Shown in pieces: positions 7,790 to 17,022 of a stretch of DNA of 64,000 bases. The position numbers and the translations under genes were made by a program. The DNA is from Sulfitobacter sp. DFL-14 (GTDB taxonomy: Bacteria > Pseudomonadota > Alphaproteobacteria > Rhodobacterales > Rhodobacteraceae), in the NCBI RefSeq assembly GCF_003335585.1, contig NZ_QBFD01000005.1:124001-188000 (forward strand), written 5' to 3'. Positions within the stretch are counted from its first letter, which is position 1. Each line of letters starts with the position of its first letter. Under the pieces are notes generated by a model. That model was not told the origin of the DNA, did not search any database, and saw only the letters and a program-made list of their open reading frames with translations.

Positions 7790-8899
7790 ATGGAAGAATA
7801 CAACGCTTTTATCGGATTGGACGTCCATAAGGATAGCATATCGGTCGCGATCGCGGACGCAGGGCGTGACGGTGAACTCCGCATGTACGGAACGATCGTC
7901 AACTCGCCCGACGCGGTTTCGCGTTTGATGCGGAAGCTGGTCCGACGTCATGGCAAGATCGAGGTGACCTATGAAGCAGGCCCTTGCGGTTACGGAATCT
8001 ATCGACAGCTCACAGAGATGGGAATCTGCTGCCGGATCGTGGCACCGAGCCATACGCCAAAACGGCCAGGCGAAAGGGTGAAGAACGACACAAGGGATGC
8101 GCTGATGCTTGCCCGGTTGCTTCGTGCGGGTGAACTCACATACGTGTGGGTGCCGGATGCGACCCATGAGGCGATGCGTGACCTTGTCCGTGCCCGTCAG
8201 GTGGCCTCGCAGGATGTTAGAGCAGCTCGCGCATTGATACGGATGTTCCTGCTAAAACATGGGCTGCACTGCAAGTCGAAGGCGTGGTGCTTGCGATACC
8301 GGAAATGGCTGACATCTCTTAAGTTTGATCACGCCGCGCAGAAGTTCGCACTGCAGAGTTATATCAATCGCCTTGAGCAGGCCGAAGCACGCAAGGCCGA
8401 GATCGAAGACCAGATGGCCGATCTGATCCCAGGTTGGGCGCTGGCTCCGGTGGTCCATGCCCTGCAGGTGTTCAAGGGGATCGGAATGGTCATCGCTACA
8501 ACGCTGGCCGCGGAGATTGGCGACTTCTCGCGGTTTGCGAGTCCGCGAAAATTGATGGCTTATCTCGGATTGGTTCCCAGTGAATATTCCAGCGGCAGCA
8601 AGCAACGGCCCGGAGGGATCACGAAGGCAGGTAACAAGATCGCCAGAGTGATGCTTGTCGAGGCGGCCTGGGCTTACAAATGGCCCCCCAAGGTCGGTGT
8701 CGATCTCATGCTGAAACGGCAAGACTATAGCCAGGAACTGAAAGACATCGGCTGGAAGGCCCAAGTCAGGCTGAACAAGCGGTTTCGGCGTCTTGAAGGG
8801 CGGGGAAAGCGCAGCACCGTGGCCGCAGCCGCAGTTGCCCGCGAACTGGTCGGCTTCATCTGGGCGACAGCGATCAGCGCGATGCCGAAGACTGCCTGA
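7790..8899 (+). CDS. IS110-family transposase (369 aa)
   Basis: The protein has the IS110 architecture. An N-terminal RuvC-like DEDD domain shows GLDVHKDSISVAIAD near residue 7, YEAGPCGYGIY near 60 and NDTRDALMLARLL near 102. A C-terminal transposase_20 domain shows FKGIGMVIATTLAAEIGDF and the SerXSer-type region SEYSSGSKQRPGGITKAGN with the reactive serine. The start at 7790 is chosen because GGAGGAG lies seven bases before it. The gene is intact and full length. It catalyses seamless excision and insertion guided, in this family, by an element-encoded RNA. Confidence 0.93.
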   Translation: MEEYNAFIGLDVHKDSISVAIADAGRDGELRMYGTIVNSPDAVSRLMRKLVRRHGKIEVTYEAGPCGYGIYRQLTEMGICCRIVAPSHTPKRPGERVKNDTRDALMLARLLRAGELTYVWVPDATHEAMRDLVRARQVASQDVRAARALIRMFLLKHGLHCKSKAWCLRYRKWLTSLKFDHAAQKFALQSYINRLEQAEARKAEIEDQMADLIPGWALAPVVHALQVFKGIGMVIATTLAAEIGDFSRFASPRKLMAYLGLVPSEYSSGSKQRPGGITKAGNKIARVMLVEAAWAYKWPPKVGVDLMLKRQDYSQELKDIGWKAQVRLNKRFRRLEGRGKRSTVAAAAVARELVGFIWATAISAMPKTA

Positions 8900-8902
8900 C
8901 AA

Positions 8903-9124
8903 AAAATGCGCGTGATGTTGTTAGTGGCCAGGGCATCTGACGCGGGATGAGGCAAACCGTCGGTCGAGAATTGAGATCCGGATCATGCCGGACATCTGAC
9001 AGCAGAATGAACGAACGCCTCTGACGCTTACCATAATGGGGTTTCGATCCCCGCATCGGAGTTTGAGCAACCGTCGAATAAGTCGGGTGCCCTGACCTCT
9101 GCCAACATCGCAAGGAGAACTATC
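8903..9124 (+). ncRNA. Candidate guide (bridge/seek) RNA region of the IS
   Basis: About 220 bases without a gene lie between the transposase stop and the ATG at 9125, inside the element. In IS1111-type elements the programmable guide RNA is encoded in the non-coding stretch after the transposase gene, so the placement fits. The left-target flank CAGCAG recurs in this region near 9000 (GACAGCAGAATG), which could be part of a guide, but so short a match may be chance. The RNA ends and fold are not defined here. Confidence 0.4.
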
Positions 9125-12100
9125 ATGACGAACGGCATTCAAGCCGGGCGGCGGGAAAGCCGTGCTTATCCTCTTGACGAATGGTCATCGGAGTTCTCAA
9201 CACCCCTGCCCCTCGCGGCGATTGTTGCACAGGCCGCCGACATCCGAACAACTGATCTGGTGCTGGAGCCATCGGCCGGGACAGGCATGCTTGCTATCTT
9301 TGCGCAGATTTCCGGCGCGCGCCTCGCGCTGAATGAACTTGCGGAGACCCGCCGCAATATTCTCGGTCACTTGTTTCCTGAGGTGCAAGTCTCAGATAAC
9401 GACGCGGCGTCGATCGATGATCGTTTGGATCGCGCGATTAAGCCCTCGGTCATCGTGATGAATCCACCCTTCTCGGCCGCGCAACATGTCGATGGTAAAT
9501 ACCGTCAGGCGACCAGCCAGCATGTGTTGTCCGCCCTGGCGCGACTGGCACCGGGTGGCCGCATGGTGGTCATCACCGGCGAGAGTTTCAGCCCGGCGAC
9601 CAAAAGCAATCAATCGACGTTTCGCCATATTGGGGAGGTCGCAGACGTGGTCTTCTCGGCAGCGGTCGCGGGCAAGGTCTTCGCGCGGCATGGAACCAGT
9701 ATCGACACGCGCCTCACTGTGATCGACAAACGCGAGGACGGCGTCGAGGCGGGCGTAACCGACATGGGCTGCGCCTATCACCCGATTTGCGAAACAACGG
9801 CGGAACTACTCGCTTCCGTTCTCAAGCATTGCCCCGAGCGTCCCACTGACGGACCCAATGCGCCAATCGGTGCGGCTCAGATCGCCCCAGAGCAGCCATC
9901 ACGCCTCGATGTTAACGCCCTGCGCAACGCGGCCCGCCAAGAAACCCGCGCCATCGCCGTGGAACGCGCCAAACATCCTTTTGACAGTGTTGAGGCCGCA
10001 TCGCTCGACTACCTGCCCAAACCCTGGAGTGAGCCAACAGGCACGCTGCAAGACACGGTCTATGAGGACTATACCCTTCAGGCGATCAGCATCGAACATG
10101 CCGCCACCCATCCAACAGCGCTTGTGCAATCCGCCGCCATGGCCTCCGTGCCGCCGCCCCTGCCCTCTTATCATCCAATTTTACCCGAACACTTGATTAC
10201 AGATGGCGTACTGTCCGCGCCGCAGCTGGAAAGTGTCATCTACGCGGGCAATGCCCATGAGACGCATCTCAAGGGCTGGTTTCGGCAGGGTGAGATCGCA
10301 GGGCAGCTTGTTGCGGCCTCCGAAGAGGATGAGGGTGCGTTCCGTCTGCGCAAGGGTTGGTTCCTTGGGGATGGCACCGGGTGCGGCAAAGGACGACAGG
10401 TTGCGGGTGTCATCGTCGACAACTGGCTCAAGGGACGTAAACGTGCGGTCTGGGTTTCAAAAAGCGATAAACTGATCGAGGATGCGCGGCGCGACTGGAT
10501 GGCGCTTGGGGGGCGGGAAAGCGACATTGTGCCTTTGTCGAAGTTTCGCCAAGGGAGCGATATCAGGCTTGCAGAAGGTATCCTGTTTGTAACCTATGCA
10601 ACGCTGCGCTCCGCCGAGCGGGACGGCAAAGCCTCGCGTCTTGCTCAGGTCGTCACATGGCTTGGTGCTGATTTTGACGGCGTCATCGCCTTTGATGAAA
10701 GCCACGCGATGGCCAATGCGGCTGGCGAGACATCGGCGCGCGGTGACAAGAAGGCGTCGCAGCAGGGTCTCGCAGGGCTGCATTTGCAAAATGCACTTCC
10801 AGACGCGCGTGTTCTTTATGTCTCGGCCACTGGGGCCACGGTCGTCGGCAATCTAGCTTATGCCTCGCGCTTGGGGCTCTGGGGCACAGGTGACTTCCCT
10901 TTTGCGACGCGCGCCGCGTTTGTCTCGGCAATGGAGGCGGGCGGTATCGCCGCCATGGAGATGATTTCGCGCGACCTGAAAGCCCTTGGGCTCTACCTCG
11001 CGCGATCCCTATCTTATGCAGGTGTCGAATACGACATGCTGGTGCATGACCTCTCACCGGCCCAGGTGGCGATCTATGACAGTTATGCTGAGGCGTTTCA
11101 GATTATTCATAACAATCTCGAAGCAGCGCTTGAGGCGTCGGGTATTTCGTCTGAGACGGGCACGCTAAACCCTCAAGCCAAATCTGCGGCGCGCTCCGCC
11201 TTCGAGAGCAACAAACAGCGGTTTTTCAACCATCTGATCACGGCGATGAAGTGCCCCTCGCTCATCAAAGCCATCGATGCTGACCTTGAGGTGGGGCACT
11301 CTGCCGTTGTGCAAGTGGTCTCGACCAGTGAGGCACTGATGGAACGCCGTCTTGCCGATATCCCACCGTCAGAGTGGCACGATCTGCAGGTCGACATCAC
11401 GCCGAGGGAATATGTGATGGATTACCTGGCGCATTCCTTTCCGATCCAGCTGTTTGAACCTTACACCGACGAGAACGGTGATCTGCGCTCCCGACCAGCC
11501 CTTGATGCCACTGGCAATCCGGTGATTTGCCGCGAGGCGGAGCGCAGGAAGGATGATCTAATCGAGCATCTTGGTGCGCTCGCACCCGTGCAAGGTGCGT
11601 TGGACCAAATCCTTTGGCACTTTGGCGGGGACGTGGTGGCTGAAGTCACGGGGCGTAAACGCCGGATCGTGCGCACCCCTGAGGGGCGCCTCAAAGTCGA
11701 AAACCGCCCCGTCTCCTCCAACTTAGGCGAAACCCAAGCCTTCATGGATGACACCAAGCGCATTCTGGTGTTTTCAGATGCGGGTGGCACGGGACGAAGC
11801 TATCACGCTGATCTTGGCGCAAAGAACCAGCGCCTACGCGTGCACTACCTGCTCGAGCCAGGCTGGAAGGCAGACAATGCTATCCAAGGTTTGGGGCGCA
11901 CCAACCGCACCAATCAGGCGCAGCCGCCGCTGTTTCGACCCGTGGCCACCAACGTCAAAGGCGAGAAGCGGTTTCTCTCCACCATTGCGCGTCGCCTCGA
12001 CACACTCGGTGCGATCACCAAAGGCCAGCGTGAAACCGGCGGCCAGAACATGTTCCGCGCCGAGGACAATCTTGAAAGTCCCTATGCCCGCGCGGCGCTG

Positions 12101-13207
12101 CGGCAGTTCTTTTACAAACTGCGAGCTGGCAAGATCGATGCCTGTTCATATGCGCGGTTCCAGGAGATGACCGGTCTGACGCTTGATGACGCGGACGGGT
12201 CGATGAAAGAGACCTTGCCGCCGATACAGCAATTCCTCAATCGCTGTCTGGCCCTGACCATTGAGATGCAGGACGCCATCTTTGACGCGTTCGGCATTTT
12301 CCTCTCCGCAATTATTGAGGATGCGCGCCAGGCGGGCACGCTTGACGTCGGACTGGAAACTCTGCGGGCCGAGAAGTTCGAGATTGTTGAGCGCAAAGTC
12401 ATCTTCGAGCATGAGGCAACGGGTGCGACCGCTACAGCGCTGACAGTTGAACGCACGGACCGCAACGACCCGCTGACCCTCGCCAAGGTAAAAGCCATTT
12501 GCGCAAAGATGGATGGGGCGCGGCTTTATTGGAACAAAGCCTCGAAACGCGCTGGCCTGATGACCAATGCGCCTGCCTTCATGGATGAGGACGGTGTGCC
12601 CATCTTGCGGGTCAAACTGCTGCGGCCGGTGGCAAATGAGATATGTGCGCTGAGTGAGTTCGCCAAATCGAACTGGGAGGAGGTGGATGATGCGATGTTT
12701 GAACAGCTTTGGCAGGCTGAGGTCGATGTAGTGCCGGAGTTCTCCACGTCAAAGATCACGCTGATCTGTGGACTGCTTCTGCCGATCTGGGATCGACTGC
12801 CCGCCGACAATATGCGGATCTACCGCTTGCAAACCACGGATGGAGAACGCGCGGTCGGACGTTTGGTAACCCAAGACCAGCTGATCAATGTCTATGCGCG
12901 ACTGCGGCTTGATTGCGAATTGCAGATGGAACCTGATGAGGTGCTGCGTGCCGTGATGGACAAACGGGCCACCCTCAAACTGGTCAATGGGTTTCAACTG
13001 CGGCGCTCGATGGTCATGGGGCAGCCACGGCTTGAGGTGATGGGTGTGACGGGATCGGCGCTGCCTGAAGTGAAGGCACTGGGCTGTTTCACCGAAGTGA
13101 TCCAATGGAAGACACGGGCGTTTATCCCGGTGGGATCAAGGGAAGTGCTGGCAAAAGTCCTCGCTAAATACCCTGTTGGGTCCAATGTGGCGGGTAGCGC
13201 GTCATGA
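9125..13207 (+). CDS. Strawberry-notch-like methylase/helicase, N-terminally truncated (1,360 aa)
   Basis: Residues 24 onward are native. A Rossmann methyltransferase-like domain has EPSAGTG (48-54) and NPPF (113-116). A helicase part follows with the Walker A-like GDGTGCGKGRQVAG near 413, FDESHAM near 522, and the C-terminal motif GLGRTNRTNQAQPP near 922. The first 23 residues derive from the right end of the IS1111-type element, which supplies AGGAG and an ATG at 9125. The native N-terminal 130 residues are left at 7299-7688. Proteins of this kind are common on alphaproteobacterial plasmids and elements and are thought to remodel or modify DNA, but their job is not established. The gene overlaps the Toprim gene by four bases. 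Confidence 0.88.
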   Translation: MTNGIQAGRRESRAYPLDEWSSEFSTPLPLAAIVAQAADIRTTDLVLEPSAGTGMLAIFAQISGARLALNELAETRRNILGHLFPEVQVSDNDAASIDDRLDRAIKPSVIVMNPPFSAAQHVDGKYRQATSQHVLSALARLAPGGRMVVITGESFSPATKSNQSTFRHIGEVADVVFSAAVAGKVFARHGTSIDTRLTVIDKREDGVEAGVTDMGCAYHPICETTAELLASVLKHCPERPTDGPNAPIGAAQIAPEQPSRLDVNALRNAARQETRAIAVERAKHPFDSVEAASLDYLPKPWSEPTGTLQDTVYEDYTLQAISIEHAATHPTALVQSAAMASVPPPLPSYHPILPEHLITDGVLSAPQLESVIYAGNAHETHLKGWFRQGEIAGQLVAASEEDEGAFRLRKGWFLGDGTGCGKGRQVAGVIVDNWLKGRKRAVWVSKSDKLIEDARRDWMALGGRESDIVPLSKFRQGSDIRLAEGILFVTYATLRSAERDGKASRLAQVVTWLGADFDGVIAFDESHAMANAAGETSARGDKKASQQGLAGLHLQNALPDARVLYVSATGATVVGNLAYASRLGLWGTGDFPFATRAAFVSAMEAGGIAAMEMISRDLKALGLYLARSLSYAGVEYDMLVHDLSPAQVAIYDSYAEAFQIIHNNLEAALEASGISSETGTLNPQAKSAARSAFESNKQRFFNHLITAMKCPSLIKAIDADLEVGHSAVVQVVSTSEALMERRLADIPPSEWHDLQVDITPREYVMDYLAHSFPIQLFEPYTDENGDLRSRPALDATGNPVICREAERRKDDLIEHLGALAPVQGALDQILWHFGGDVVAEVTGRKRRIVRTPEGRLKVENRPVSSNLGETQAFMDDTKRILVFSDAGGTGRSYHADLGAKNQRLRVHYLLEPGWKADNAIQGLGRTNRTNQAQPPLFRPVATNVKGEKRFLSTIARRLDTLGAITKGQRETGGQNMFRAEDNLESPYARAALRQFFYKLRAGKIDACSYARFQEMTGLTLDDADGSMKETLPPIQQFLNRCLALTIEMQDAIFDAFGIFLSAIIEDARQAGTLDVGLETLRAEKFEIVERKVIFEHEATGATATALTVERTDRNDPLTLAKVKAICAKMDGARLYWNKASKRAGLMTNAPAFMDEDGVPILRVKLLRPVANEICALSEFAKSNWEEVDDAMFEQLWQAEVDVVPEFSTSKITLICGLLLPIWDRLPADNMRIYRLQTTDGERAVGRLVTQDQLINVYARLRLDCELQMEPDEVLRAVMDKRATLKLVNGFQLRRSMVMGQPRLEVMGVTGSALPEVKALGCFTEVIQWKTRAFIPVGSREVLAKVLAKYPVGSNVAGSAS
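9179..9188 (-). repeat. Right subterminal inverted repeat of the IS1111-type element
   Basis: GAATGGTCAT, the exact reverse complement of 7694-7703, five bases inside the right border. Confidence 0.75.
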
Positions 13208-14244
13208 GCAACAGCCGCAAAGTGGCAGACCTCTCCGCCGATCTGGCAGGTCGCGCCGAAGGCTTTTGTCGGTATTATTTTCCCGAAGGGCGCAAGCAAG
13301 GCAACTACTGGCAGATCGGTGACACCTCAGGCGTCGCCGGTCAAAGCCTTGCAATTCGTCTGCATGCACTGGATGGCCGAAAGGCGGGTGGGTGGACGGA
13401 TTATCAAAGCGGTGAATACGGCGATCTGATTGATCTTCTGCACGCCAAACTCGGATCCCTGTCGCTGAAGGAGACCCTGAGCGAAGCCCAGAGCTTTCTT
13501 GGCGCGGTCCCCTGCCCTATCGAACACAGTGCTGCCCGCTCTCGCGCTCAGCCCGCAGCGGCATCCAGCAAACGCATCACACGGGCGCGAAAACTGTTTT
13601 CCTATAGCAGGCCGATCCTGGGCACTGTCGCCGCCGCATACCTCCATGCCCGCGCCATCTCGCGCTTCGGGCCGGCCCTGCGCTATCACCCCAAGGTCTT
13701 TCTGCGCAGGGGCGAGGACGCTCCACCAGAACAGCGCCCTGCCCTCCTCGCGAAGATCACGGACAATCAGGGACAGATCACCGGGTGCGCGCGCACCTAT
13801 CTGGACCCGTTCACCGGTGGCATTGCAGACATCGACAGCCCGAAGCGGATATTGGGCCAGTTACACGGCAACGCCATTCGGTTCTGGTCAGGGGCAGATC
13901 GCGCCGATCTGATTGTCGGCGAGGGTCTCGAGAACACCCTCTCGGTCGGCACGGCCCTTCCCGAATCTGACCTCGCCTCCTGTCTCACAGCCACGCATCT
14001 CGGTCTCTTCATTCCACCATCGGGTGTGCGGCGCATCTGGATCGCGCGGGACAATGACGCGGCAGGCGAACGCGCAGCGCTTCAATTGCGCAACCGACTG
14101 GCACCGCAGGGCCTGATCGTCGGGGATCTCGTGCCAAGGCTGGGGGATTTCAACGAAGATCTGCTAGTTGATGGCAAGGATGCGCTGCGACAGGCATTGC
14201 TCAAGGCCATGAAAGAACAAGGTCTCGGAGAAGGTGAGGGCTGA
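13204..14244 (+). CDS. Toprim domain protein (DUF7146-type primase-like)
   Basis: The product is 346 residues. The N-terminal part (residues 1-90, SDTSGVAGQSLAIRLH-like with WTDYQSGEYGDLIDLL) resembles the zinc-less primase-like region of DUF7146 proteins. The C-terminal Toprim domain has the acidic motif LIVGEGLENTLSVGTALP near residue 236 and the DXD-type IARDNDAAGERAA near 281. It overlaps the strawberry-notch stop by ATGA, so the two are translated together. Primase-like or nucleic-acid-processing activity is inferred from the Toprim fold. Confidence 0.85.
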   Translation: MSNSRKVADLSADLAGRAEGFCRYYFPEGRKQGNYWQIGDTSGVAGQSLAIRLHALDGRKAGGWTDYQSGEYGDLIDLLHAKLGSLSLKETLSEAQSFLGAVPCPIEHSAARSRAQPAAASSKRITRARKLFSYSRPILGTVAAAYLHARAISRFGPALRYHPKVFLRRGEDAPPEQRPALLAKITDNQGQITGCARTYLDPFTGGIADIDSPKRILGQLHGNAIRFWSGADRADLIVGEGLENTLSVGTALPESDLASCLTATHLGLFIPPSGVRRIWIARDNDAAGERAALQLRNRLAPQGLIVGDLVPRLGDFNEDLLVDGKDALRQALLKAMKEQGLGEGEG

Positions 14245-14281
14245 GGCCAACAGCCTCGGGGAAGTTTCCGCCGTGGCTAAA

Positions 14282-14547
14282 GGTTCCAAGAGGTTCGATC
14301 TGATCCCGTTTGGATGAAGGGAGCGATGGACCAACGGGTCGGGGCTGAGTGCCCCTCGCCCGGCCAGCAATCCGCCCGCACCAGAAAATTCCCCTGCCCC
14401 GCCAAAGACAGCGGGTCATTCCTCGCGGGATCAATTTTCTGCCACGGCCGCATTCTCCGCTGCGCTGCGATCCTTGCGGATGCAAACCGGTCGCCGCCGG
14501 TCCTGTTATCGCCCCATCCAAATCGGGTCAGATCAAACAGAGGAACC
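14282..14547. repeat. Nested imperfect palindrome ahead of the DUF2493 gene
   Basis: The 307-base gap between the Toprim and DUF2493 genes is largely occupied by a long imperfect palindrome. The outer arm 14282-14316 (GGTTCC, GATCTGATCCC, TTTGGATG) pairs with 14515-14547 (CATCCAAA, GGGTCAGATC, GGAACC) with few mismatches. Further inside, GGGAGCGAT faces ATCGCCCC, and AGAAAATT (near 14382) faces AATTTTCT (near 14433). The two long arms can fold as one cruciform or RNA structure of about 266 bases. Confidence 0.6.
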
Positions 14548-14551
14548 AAAG

Positions 14552-15466
14552 ATGCCACAGCAATCAGAAACCAACCCAGAGGGTATCGGCCAAACCTCAG
14601 CCATTCTCGATCACCTTGCCCTACATGGCGCAAAGCCAGGGCCCGGTGAAACCGATCATCGCCCCCTGCCCCAGCCAGATCAGGTTGAACTCGCCATGAC
14701 GACGCTTTTTGAGACCACCATCGGCCTGCTTAATGACAGCCAGTTGGAAGACAATCTCGAAGAGATGCTCTGGTCACTCACCTCCCTCTTTCATCGCCGC
14801 CTCACCCACATCCAAAAGCGTCTTGATGACAATGAATTCGAGGTCCGCGAAAGCATGGCCTGCCAGGACGGCTCAGAGGTCGCCTCGGTCGAGCTGGAAC
14901 GCCTGCAGATGATCGGGCTGAAACTCTGGGACCATCGTGACGCCTTCGAGCAAATGCGCGATCTGGCCTGTGACCACTTTTCCGCCGCAACAGGTTCGCC
15001 CTGGATGCCCCGTGCCGGATCGCGGGTGTCGCACAAGGGTCTGACATCTGCAGTCGTGGACAGTCGGGCCTTCCTGTCAGCCAAGCGACGCAAAGAGACC
15101 GAAGTGCATTGTCCCGAAGGCACCCGCATTGCCTTCTCCGGCGGGGACTATCAGGCCTATGATCTGATCTGGGCCGTCCTTGATGCCACCCATCAGAAAT
15201 ACCCCGATATGGTTCTCTTGCACGGCGGCACGCCCAAAGGTGCAGAGATGATTGCCGCGAGCTGGGCAAATACGCGCGGCGTGACGCAGGTGGTGTTCAA
15301 ACCCGACTGGAAGAGCCACGGAAAGGCAGCCCCCTTCAAGCGCAATGACAAGATGTTGGATACGATGCCTCAAGGGCTGATCGCGACGCCTGGGTCAGGC
15401 ATCACTGAGAATATCGTCGATAAGGCGCGCAAGCTGGGTATTCGGGTCAAACGGATCGGGGCTTAG
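14552..15466 (+). CDS. DUF2493 (YspA/SLOG-like) protein
   Basis: The product is 304 residues. The N-terminal 180 residues are helical and acidic. The C-terminal 115 residues form the DUF2493 SLOG-type Rossmann domain: RIAFSGGDYQAYDLIWAVLD, MVLLHGGTPKGAEMIAASWA, and PGSGITENIVDKARKLGI. SLOG domains bind nucleotides or related ligands. The first four glycine-rich turns are intact. The start at 14552 is preceded by GAGGAACCAAAG. The gene ends the mobile-element module, next to the repABC control region. Confidence 0.82.
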   Translation: MPQQSETNPEGIGQTSAILDHLALHGAKPGPGETDHRPLPQPDQVELAMTTLFETTIGLLNDSQLEDNLEEMLWSLTSLFHRRLTHIQKRLDDNEFEVRESMACQDGSEVASVELERLQMIGLKLWDHRDAFEQMRDLACDHFSAATGSPWMPRAGSRVSHKGLTSAVVDSRAFLSAKRRKETEVHCPEGTRIAFSGGDYQAYDLIWAVLDATHQKYPDMVLLHGGTPKGAEMIAASWANTRGVTQVVFKPDWKSHGKAAPFKRNDKMLDTMPQGLIATPGSGITENIVDKARKLGIRVKRIGA

Positions 15467-15819
15467 GCCCATCCATCCCCATGTACCTGAAAGACGCTGA
15501 TCAAAACTGATGAACTGATCAAAAATTCCTCCGATTCGACAATTAGATGTTTAGACAACCAATAGGGGCTCGTGTTCCAGTCTCCACAATATATTGCGGT
15601 CAGCCAATCAAAAAGCAATATTTCCTAAATTAACAACCCCTTAGGGCGAAGTTTCGCCCGCCTCTCAAGATGGAAACTCTCTTTCGAAACTAGCTGAGCG
15701 CAAAAAATTGTTGCTTGGGGATAACTTGCGTGTCATGAGTTCAGTTGTCGCAACTCATCGTAAATCACGCGCTTTAGCGACGAAACACAAATGATCCACT
15801 AAGAGGTCGTGAGGGCAGT
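15467..15819. promoter_or_regulatory. repABC upstream control region
   Basis: These 353 bases hold no gene and are AT-rich compared with the neighbours. They contain two direct copies of CTGATCAAAA at 15497-15506 and 15515-15524, each with the palindrome TGATCA. The repABC promoter and RepA/RepB operator are expected here from what is known of repABC replicons. I cannot fix the promoter elements by eye. Confidence 0.5.
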
Positions 15820-17022
15820 ATGAATTCGAACGCAAACATCGCGCAAACCAACTCTATCGCAGCATCGATTGCTTCGAATGCGGACCGCTTGTCGAAAGCG
15901 CTTAACAATCATATGCGCAATAGCTTTCAGCCCGATAGTAGAAAAGCGCTCCGCAAGTTTCATCCTGCTGAAGTCTCTGAACTTACAGGCATCAGCATGT
16001 CCAACCTCAGGACTCGCCATCAGGAGGGCGATTTCCCTGACGTAGAGACTGATACCAGAGGTCGCAGGCTCTACTCAGCCGAAGAGATCGATCAAATCCG
16101 CCATGTCATGGCCAAAACTGGTCGAAACGGTGAGACATATCTTCCTGGACGACGCGAGAACGACACCCTTCAAGTCATTTCAATCGTGAATTTCAAAGGC
16201 GGCTCCAGTAAAACGACAAGTGCCATCCACTTGGCCCAACGCTACGCGTTGCGCGGCTATCGCGTATTGGCAATCGACATGGACCCACAAGCCAGCCTGA
16301 CCACAATGTTTGGCTATCGACCTGAGATCGAGTTTGCAGAAAGCGGCACTATCTACGATGCCCTCAAGTACGAAGACCCGGTTCCGCTTAGCCAAGTCGT
16401 TCGAAAGACCTATTTTCACAACCTTGACCTCGCTCCGGCGGGTCTCTTGTTATCAGAGTACGAAACCGAAACGGCCTACGCACTTCAGCACAAGATTGAC
16501 CCGCCCTTCACTCAGCGCCTTGCGATCGCGTTGGACGAAGTTGAGGCGGACTATGACCTGGTCATCATCGATTGCCCGCCACAGCTGGGCTTTACAACGA
16601 TGACCGCTCTGTTGGCATCAACAGGCCTTTTGATAACGGTCGTTCCAAGCATGTTGGATGTAGCTTCCATGGCCCAATTCCTTGAAATGGCAGGGGAAAC
16701 CGTCCAAACGCTTGAAGAAGCGGCGGGGCCTATCGATTGGAACTTTCTTAAGTTCTTGATCGCCCGATATGAACCGACAGATGTGCCTCAATCACAGATG
16801 GCGGGCTTTCTCAGATCCATCCTCCTAGACCAAGTTTTGACCACGCCAATGCTCAAATCTACCGCAATCTCAGACGCGGGAATGACCCAGCAAACCATTT
16901 ACGAACTGGAACCTTCGCAAGTTGTGAAGAAGACGCTCGTTCGCATCATGGAAAGCGTGAACGGCGTCGCAGATGAGTTCGAGAAGACAATTCAGCAAGC
17001 GTGGGGAAGGGAAACTAACTAA
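15820..17022 (+). CDS. repA: RepA, plasmid partition ATPase (ParA family)
   Basis: The product is 400 residues. An N-terminal helix-turn-helix region (residues about 45-95, EVSELTGISMSNLRTRHQEG) precedes a ParA ATPase domain with the deviant Walker A motif FKGGSSKTT near residue 125, the MDPQASLT motif near 150 and the VIIDCPPQLG Walker B region near 247. RepA partitions the plasmid with RepB and represses the operon. The stop overlaps the repB start (TAATG). Length and order are standard for repABC of alphaproteobacterial plasmids. Confidence 0.95.
   Translation: MNSNANIAQTNSIAASIASNADRLSKALNNHMRNSFQPDSRKALRKFHPAEVSELTGISMSNLRTRHQEGDFPDVETDTRGRRLYSAEEIDQIRHVMAKTGRNGETYLPGRRENDTLQVISIVNFKGGSSKTTSAIHLAQRYALRGYRVLAIDMDPQASLTTMFGYRPEIEFAESGTIYDALKYEDPVPLSQVVRKTYFHNLDLAPAGLLLSEYETETAYALQHKIDPPFTQRLAIALDEVEADYDLVIIDCPPQLGFTTMTALLASTGLLITVVPSMLDVASMAQFLEMAGETVQTLEEAAGPIDWNFLKFLIARYEPTDVPQSQMAGFLRSILLDQVLTTPMLKSTAISDAGMTQQTIYELEPSQVVKKTLVRIMESVNGVADEFEKTIQQAWGRETN

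Larger units (their letters stand above)
7689..9193 (+). mobile_element. IS110-family (IS1111-type) insertion element, about 1.5 kb
   Basis: The borders come from the split gene: coding sequence ends LQQ at 7688 and resumes FSTP at 9194. Ten-base subterminal inverted repeats ATGACCATTC (7694-7703) and GAATGGTCAT (9179-9188) each lie exactly five bases inside these borders. Subterminal repeats and a long non-coding stretch after the transposase gene are typical of the IS1111 group. No target duplication is seen, as expected for this DEDD recombinase family. The right end brings an ATG with a ribosome site that reopens the interrupted gene. Confidence 0.85.
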
